Assembly: GCA_002297645.1 (NCBI GenBank)
Contig: DBMH01000223.1
Location: forward strand, 364 to 25,901
Origin: Rhodanobacteraceae bacterium UBA703
Lineage (GTDB): Bacteria; Pseudomonadota; Gammaproteobacteria; Xanthomonadales; Rhodanobacteraceae
Length of the DNA: 25,538 bases
Direction of reading: 5' to 3'
Part shown: one piece after another, positions 23,566 to 25,538 of the stretch
Position numbering within the stretch: the stretch's first letter is position 1
How the letters are laid out: each line of letters starts with the position of its first letter
Notes under the pieces: generated by a model
Database searches by the model: none
Told to the model about the DNA's origin: nothing
The model's input: only the letters and a program-made list of their open reading frames with translations
Made by a program: the position numbers and the translations under genes

Positions 23566-23859
23566 ATGGCGAGACTCGTGCTCGCGCCGGCGCTCGCGCG
23601 CTGGCTGCAGGAACCGGCTCCGGCACAGGGAGCCGAGGTGACGCTGGCCGCACGCGGCCAGCATCTCGACGCCGCGCTGGAGGAACTGTTCGCGGCGCAT
23701 CCGCGCCTGCGCGGTTACGTGCTCGACGAGCACGGCACGGTGCGCCACCACGTCGCGATCTTCGTCGACGGCCTCGCGATCGCCGACAAGCGCGACCTGC
23801 ACCAGCCGCTGTCGGCGCAGTCGGAAATCTACGTGATGCAGGCACTGTCCGGAGGCTGA
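23566..23859 (+). CDS. MoaD/ThiS-like ubiquitin-fold protein with C-terminal Gly-Gly
   Basis: A 97-residue cytosolic protein with a beta-grasp pattern. An N-terminal strand (ARLVLAPALARWL) leads to a helix 'HLDAALEELFAAHPRLRGYV', then strands HHVAIFVDGLAIAD and SEIYVMQALSGG. It ends in Gly-Gly, as in MoaD, ThiS and archaeal SAMPs, where an E1-like enzyme adenylates the terminal glycine. No MoaE, MoeB, ThiG or other partner is in view. GAGGA lies before ATG 23566. The longer frame from 23371 is Arg/Ala-rich and not protein-like. The BNR propeller gene starts 1 bp after the stop, so the two form an operon. From memory this pairing recurs in other bacteria without known function. Roles as sulfur carrier or protein tag are both open. 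Confidence 0.85.
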   Translation: MARLVLAPALARWLQEPAPAQGAEVTLAARGQHLDAALEELFAAHPRLRGYVLDEHGTVRHHVAIFVDGLAIADKRDLHQPLSAQSEIYVMQALSGG

Positions 23860-23860
23860 A

Positions 23861-24961
23861 ATGTCCGATCGTCTGCTGGTGTCGACCCGCAAGGGCCTGT
23901 TCGTCCTCGTCCGCGCGGACGGCGGATGGACGTTCGAGCGCCACGCCTTTCTCGGCGACAACGTCACGCTCGCCTTCGCCGACGGCCGCGACGGCCACTG
24001 GTATGCGGCGCTGAACCTCGGTCATTTCGGCGTGAAGCTGCACCGCTCGAACGACCAGGGCCGCAACTGGAGCGAAGTCGCCGTGCCCGCCTACGCCGAA
24101 GGCGACACCTGCGCGACCGGAGACGGCAAGCCGCCGGCACAGGCCCGGCTGCAGTTGCTGTGGTCGCTCGCCGGCGGCGGCGTGGACGAGCCCGGGCGGC
24201 TCTGGGCCGGCACGATTCCAGGCGGCCTGTTCCGCTCCGACGATCGCGGCGATAGCTGGCAGCTGGTGCGTTCGCTGTGGGATCGCCCGGAGCGCGCGCA
24301 ATGGTTCGGCGGCGGCTACGACGCGCCGGGCATCCATTCGATCTGCGTCGACCCGCGCGACGCGCGCGTGCTGCGTGTCGCGCTCTCCTGCGGCGGCGTC
24401 TGGCGCAGCGACGACGGCGGCGCGAGCTGGCGCGTGACCACGCGCGGCATGTTCGCCACCTACATGCCGCCGGACCGGCGCGAGGATCCGGCGATCCAGG
24501 ACCCGCACCGCATGGTCCAGTGCGCGGGCGCGCCGGACCACTTGTGGGTGCAGCACCACAACGGCGTGTTCCGCAGCGAGGACGGCGGCGAGCACTGGCG
24601 CGAGATCGCCGACGTGCCGCCGTCGGTGTTCGGCTTCGCGGTCGCCGTGCACCCGCGCGATCCGCACACGGCGTGGTTCGTGCCGGCGATCAAGGACGAG
24701 CGCCGCATACCGGTCGACGGCCGTCTCGTCGTGTCGCGCACGCGCGACGGCGGAACGGCATTCGAGGTACTGGGCGACGGACTGCCGCAACGACACGCCT
24801 ACGACCTCGTGTACCGGCACGGCCTCGCGATCGACGACGGCGGCACGCACCTCGCGTTCGGCTCGACCACCGGCGGCCTGTGGACCAGCGACGACGGCGG
24901 CGACCACTGGCGCGCACCCGACATGCGGCTGCCGCCGATCCACGCCGTCGCGTTTGCCTGA
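23861..24961 (+). CDS. Cytoplasmic six-Asp-box BNR / sialidase-like propeller protein
   Basis: A 366-residue protein made almost entirely of BNR (Asp-box) repeats. S-x-D-x-G-x-x-W motifs start at residues 63 (SNDQGRNW), 126 (SDDRGDSW), 183 (SDDGGASW), 239 (SEDGGEHW) and 343 (SDDGGDHW), with a degenerate one at 292 (SRTRDGGTAF). The spacing of 51-63 residues suggests a six-bladed propeller. The start MSDRLLVSTRKGLFVLVRAD has no signal peptide, so it is probably cytosolic, unlike true sialidases. I see no sialidase RIP/arginine triad. GGAGG (23851-23855) precedes ATG 23861. It forms a two-gene operon with the Gly-Gly ubiquitin-fold protein, which may be its partner. Catalytic activity is unproven; databases often label such proteins 'glycosyl hydrolase' or 'exo-alpha-sialidase' on the Asp boxes alone. 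Confidence 0.88.
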   Translation: MSDRLLVSTRKGLFVLVRADGGWTFERHAFLGDNVTLAFADGRDGHWYAALNLGHFGVKLHRSNDQGRNWSEVAVPAYAEGDTCATGDGKPPAQARLQLLWSLAGGGVDEPGRLWAGTIPGGLFRSDDRGDSWQLVRSLWDRPERAQWFGGGYDAPGIHSICVDPRDARVLRVALSCGGVWRSDDGGASWRVTTRGMFATYMPPDRREDPAIQDPHRMVQCAGAPDHLWVQHHNGVFRSEDGGEHWREIADVPPSVFGFAVAVHPRDPHTAWFVPAIKDERRIPVDGRLVVSRTRDGGTAFEVLGDGLPQRHAYDLVYRHGLAIDDGGTHLAFGSTTGGLWTSDDGGDHWRAPDMRLPPIHAVAFA

Positions 24962-24982
24962 TTCCCGCGGGGCCGTACCGCC

Positions 24983-25538
24983 ATGATCGAAACCCTGTTC
25001 CGCATCGAGCGACCGGTCGTGCAGGCGCCGATGGCCGGCGTGCAGGGCAGCGCGCTCGCGATCGCCGTCTGCGAAGGCGGCGGACTCGGCTCCCTGCCCT
25101 GCGCGATGCTGTCGGCCGACGCCGTGCGCACGGAAGTCGCCGCGATCCGCGCACGCTCGGATCGTCCCTTCAACCTGAACTTCTTCTGCCACGAGCCACC
25201 ACGACCCGACGCGGCGCGCGAAGCGCAATGGCGGGCACTGCTCGCGCCGTACTACCGCGAGGCCGGCCTCGATCCCGCCGCCGCGGCTTCCGCGCCGGCG
25301 CGGAAGCCGTTCGACGATGAGGCCGCTGCACTGGTCGAGGAACTGCGTCCGCCGGTCGTCAGCTTCCACTTCGGCCTCCCGGCCGCCCCGTTGCTCGCGC
25401 GCGTGCGCGCCGCCGGTGCGAGGATCCTGTCCTCGGCGACGACCGTGGCGGAAGCGCGCTGGCTCGAAGCACGCGGCGTCGATGCGATCGTCGCGCAGGG
25501 GCTCGAGGCCGGCGGCCATCGCGGACACTTTTTGTCCC
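24983..25538 (+). CDS. Nitronate monooxygenase-like flavoprotein, 5' part
   Basis: The first 185 residues of an FMN-dependent TIM-barrel enzyme of the nitronate monooxygenase/2-nitropropane dioxygenase family; the frame runs off the window end. The N-terminus 'IETLFRIERPVVQAPMAGVQ' holds the FMN-phosphate-side PMAG motif. 'AICEGGGLGSLPCAML'-like residues follow (actual reading AIAVCEGGGLGSLPC), and NLNFFCHEPP is the segment where class members have FNLNFF. Near the window end AQGLEAGGHRGHF is the family's glycine-rich signature with the conserved histidine. The enzyme oxidises alkyl nitronates such as propionate-3-nitronate; the substrate here is not established. The start is ATG 24983, with only a weak ribosome site, 21 bp after the BNR gene, so it may be in the same transcript. 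Confidence 0.9.
   Translation, partial: MIETLFRIERPVVQAPMAGVQGSALAIAVCEGGGLGSLPCAMLSADAVRTEVAAIRARSDRPFNLNFFCHEPPRPDAAREAQWRALLAPYYREAGLDPAAAASAPARKPFDDEAAALVEELRPPVVSFHFGLPAAPLLARVRAAGARILSSATTVAEARWLEARGVDAIVAQGLEAGGHRGHFLS

Noticed and set aside
23861..24961. Annotation as a true sialidase.
   Set aside because: Only Asp boxes are present. There is no signal peptide, no RIP motif and no visible catalytic arginine triad.

Overview
The window is high-GC DNA (roughly two thirds G+C by eye) with short intergenic gaps, start/stop-overlapping operons and gammaproteobacterial housekeeping genes. The ftsY/AsmA-like/mutY/yggX order, a DUF6491-like pair, an ECF sigma factor paired with a TPR-type Ser/Thr kinase, and a secreted beta-helix protein ending in an IFxxGFE motif together point to Lysobacterales (Xanthomonadales), most likely Rhodanobacteraceae (Dokdonella/Tahibacter-like). 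The taxon is inferred from gene content; no marker gene was compared.

Layout. (1) 1-2516, plus strand: the 3' part of ftsY, an AsmA-like membrane-anchored protein, mutY and yggX, all overlapping and probably co-transcribed. (2) 2520-6309, minus strand: two tandem paralogous small secreted proteins (DUF6491-like), a BlaR1-type M56 membrane metalloprotease whose C-terminus holds eight 34-residue 'SDYERR' repeats, and a BlaI/MecI repressor. A textbook BlaI operator (TACTACA-nn-TGTAGTA) lies just upstream of the repressor. (3) 6459-6640: promoter, tRNA-Phe(GAA) and terminator. (4) About 6640-12100: an accessory, compositionally distinct, gene-poor stretch downstream of the tRNA. It holds a coiled-coil/zinc-ribbon protein, a phage-tail-fibre-like remnant, a secreted ricin-type lectin with duplicated Cys modules, a secreted trypsin-like protease with a P-domain-like C-terminus (its 5' half is locally about 40% GC), and one doubtful small secreted protein. 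(5) 12101-17649: a secreted parallel beta-helix protein (minus) divergent from an ECF sigma factor/transmembrane Ser/Thr kinase operon (plus). The divergent gap carries a strong hairpin beside an inverted repeat. (6) 18033-22425: a tight tal-pgi-pgm operon for hexose-phosphate metabolism, each junction overlapping by one base. (7) 22426-22767: a repeat-like intergenic block bounded by an exact 15-bp direct repeat. (8) 22768-25538: a YceI-family periplasmic protein, a MoaD/ThiS-like ubiquitin-fold protein with a C-terminal Gly-Gly, a cytoplasmic six-Asp-box BNR propeller, and the 5' part of a nitronate monooxygenase-like gene.

The best candidates for undescribed biology are: (a) the BlaI / M56-protease system, in which the penicillin-sensor domain is replaced by a beta-type region plus eight 34-residue repeats; (b) the ECF sigma/kinase pair, whose sigma region 2.2 lacks the acidic motif and carries a threonine, next to a structured divergent control region; (c) the IFxxxFE motif, present twice in one protein as though two exported proteins had fused; and (d) the MoaD-like/BNR pair with no E1-like partner in view.
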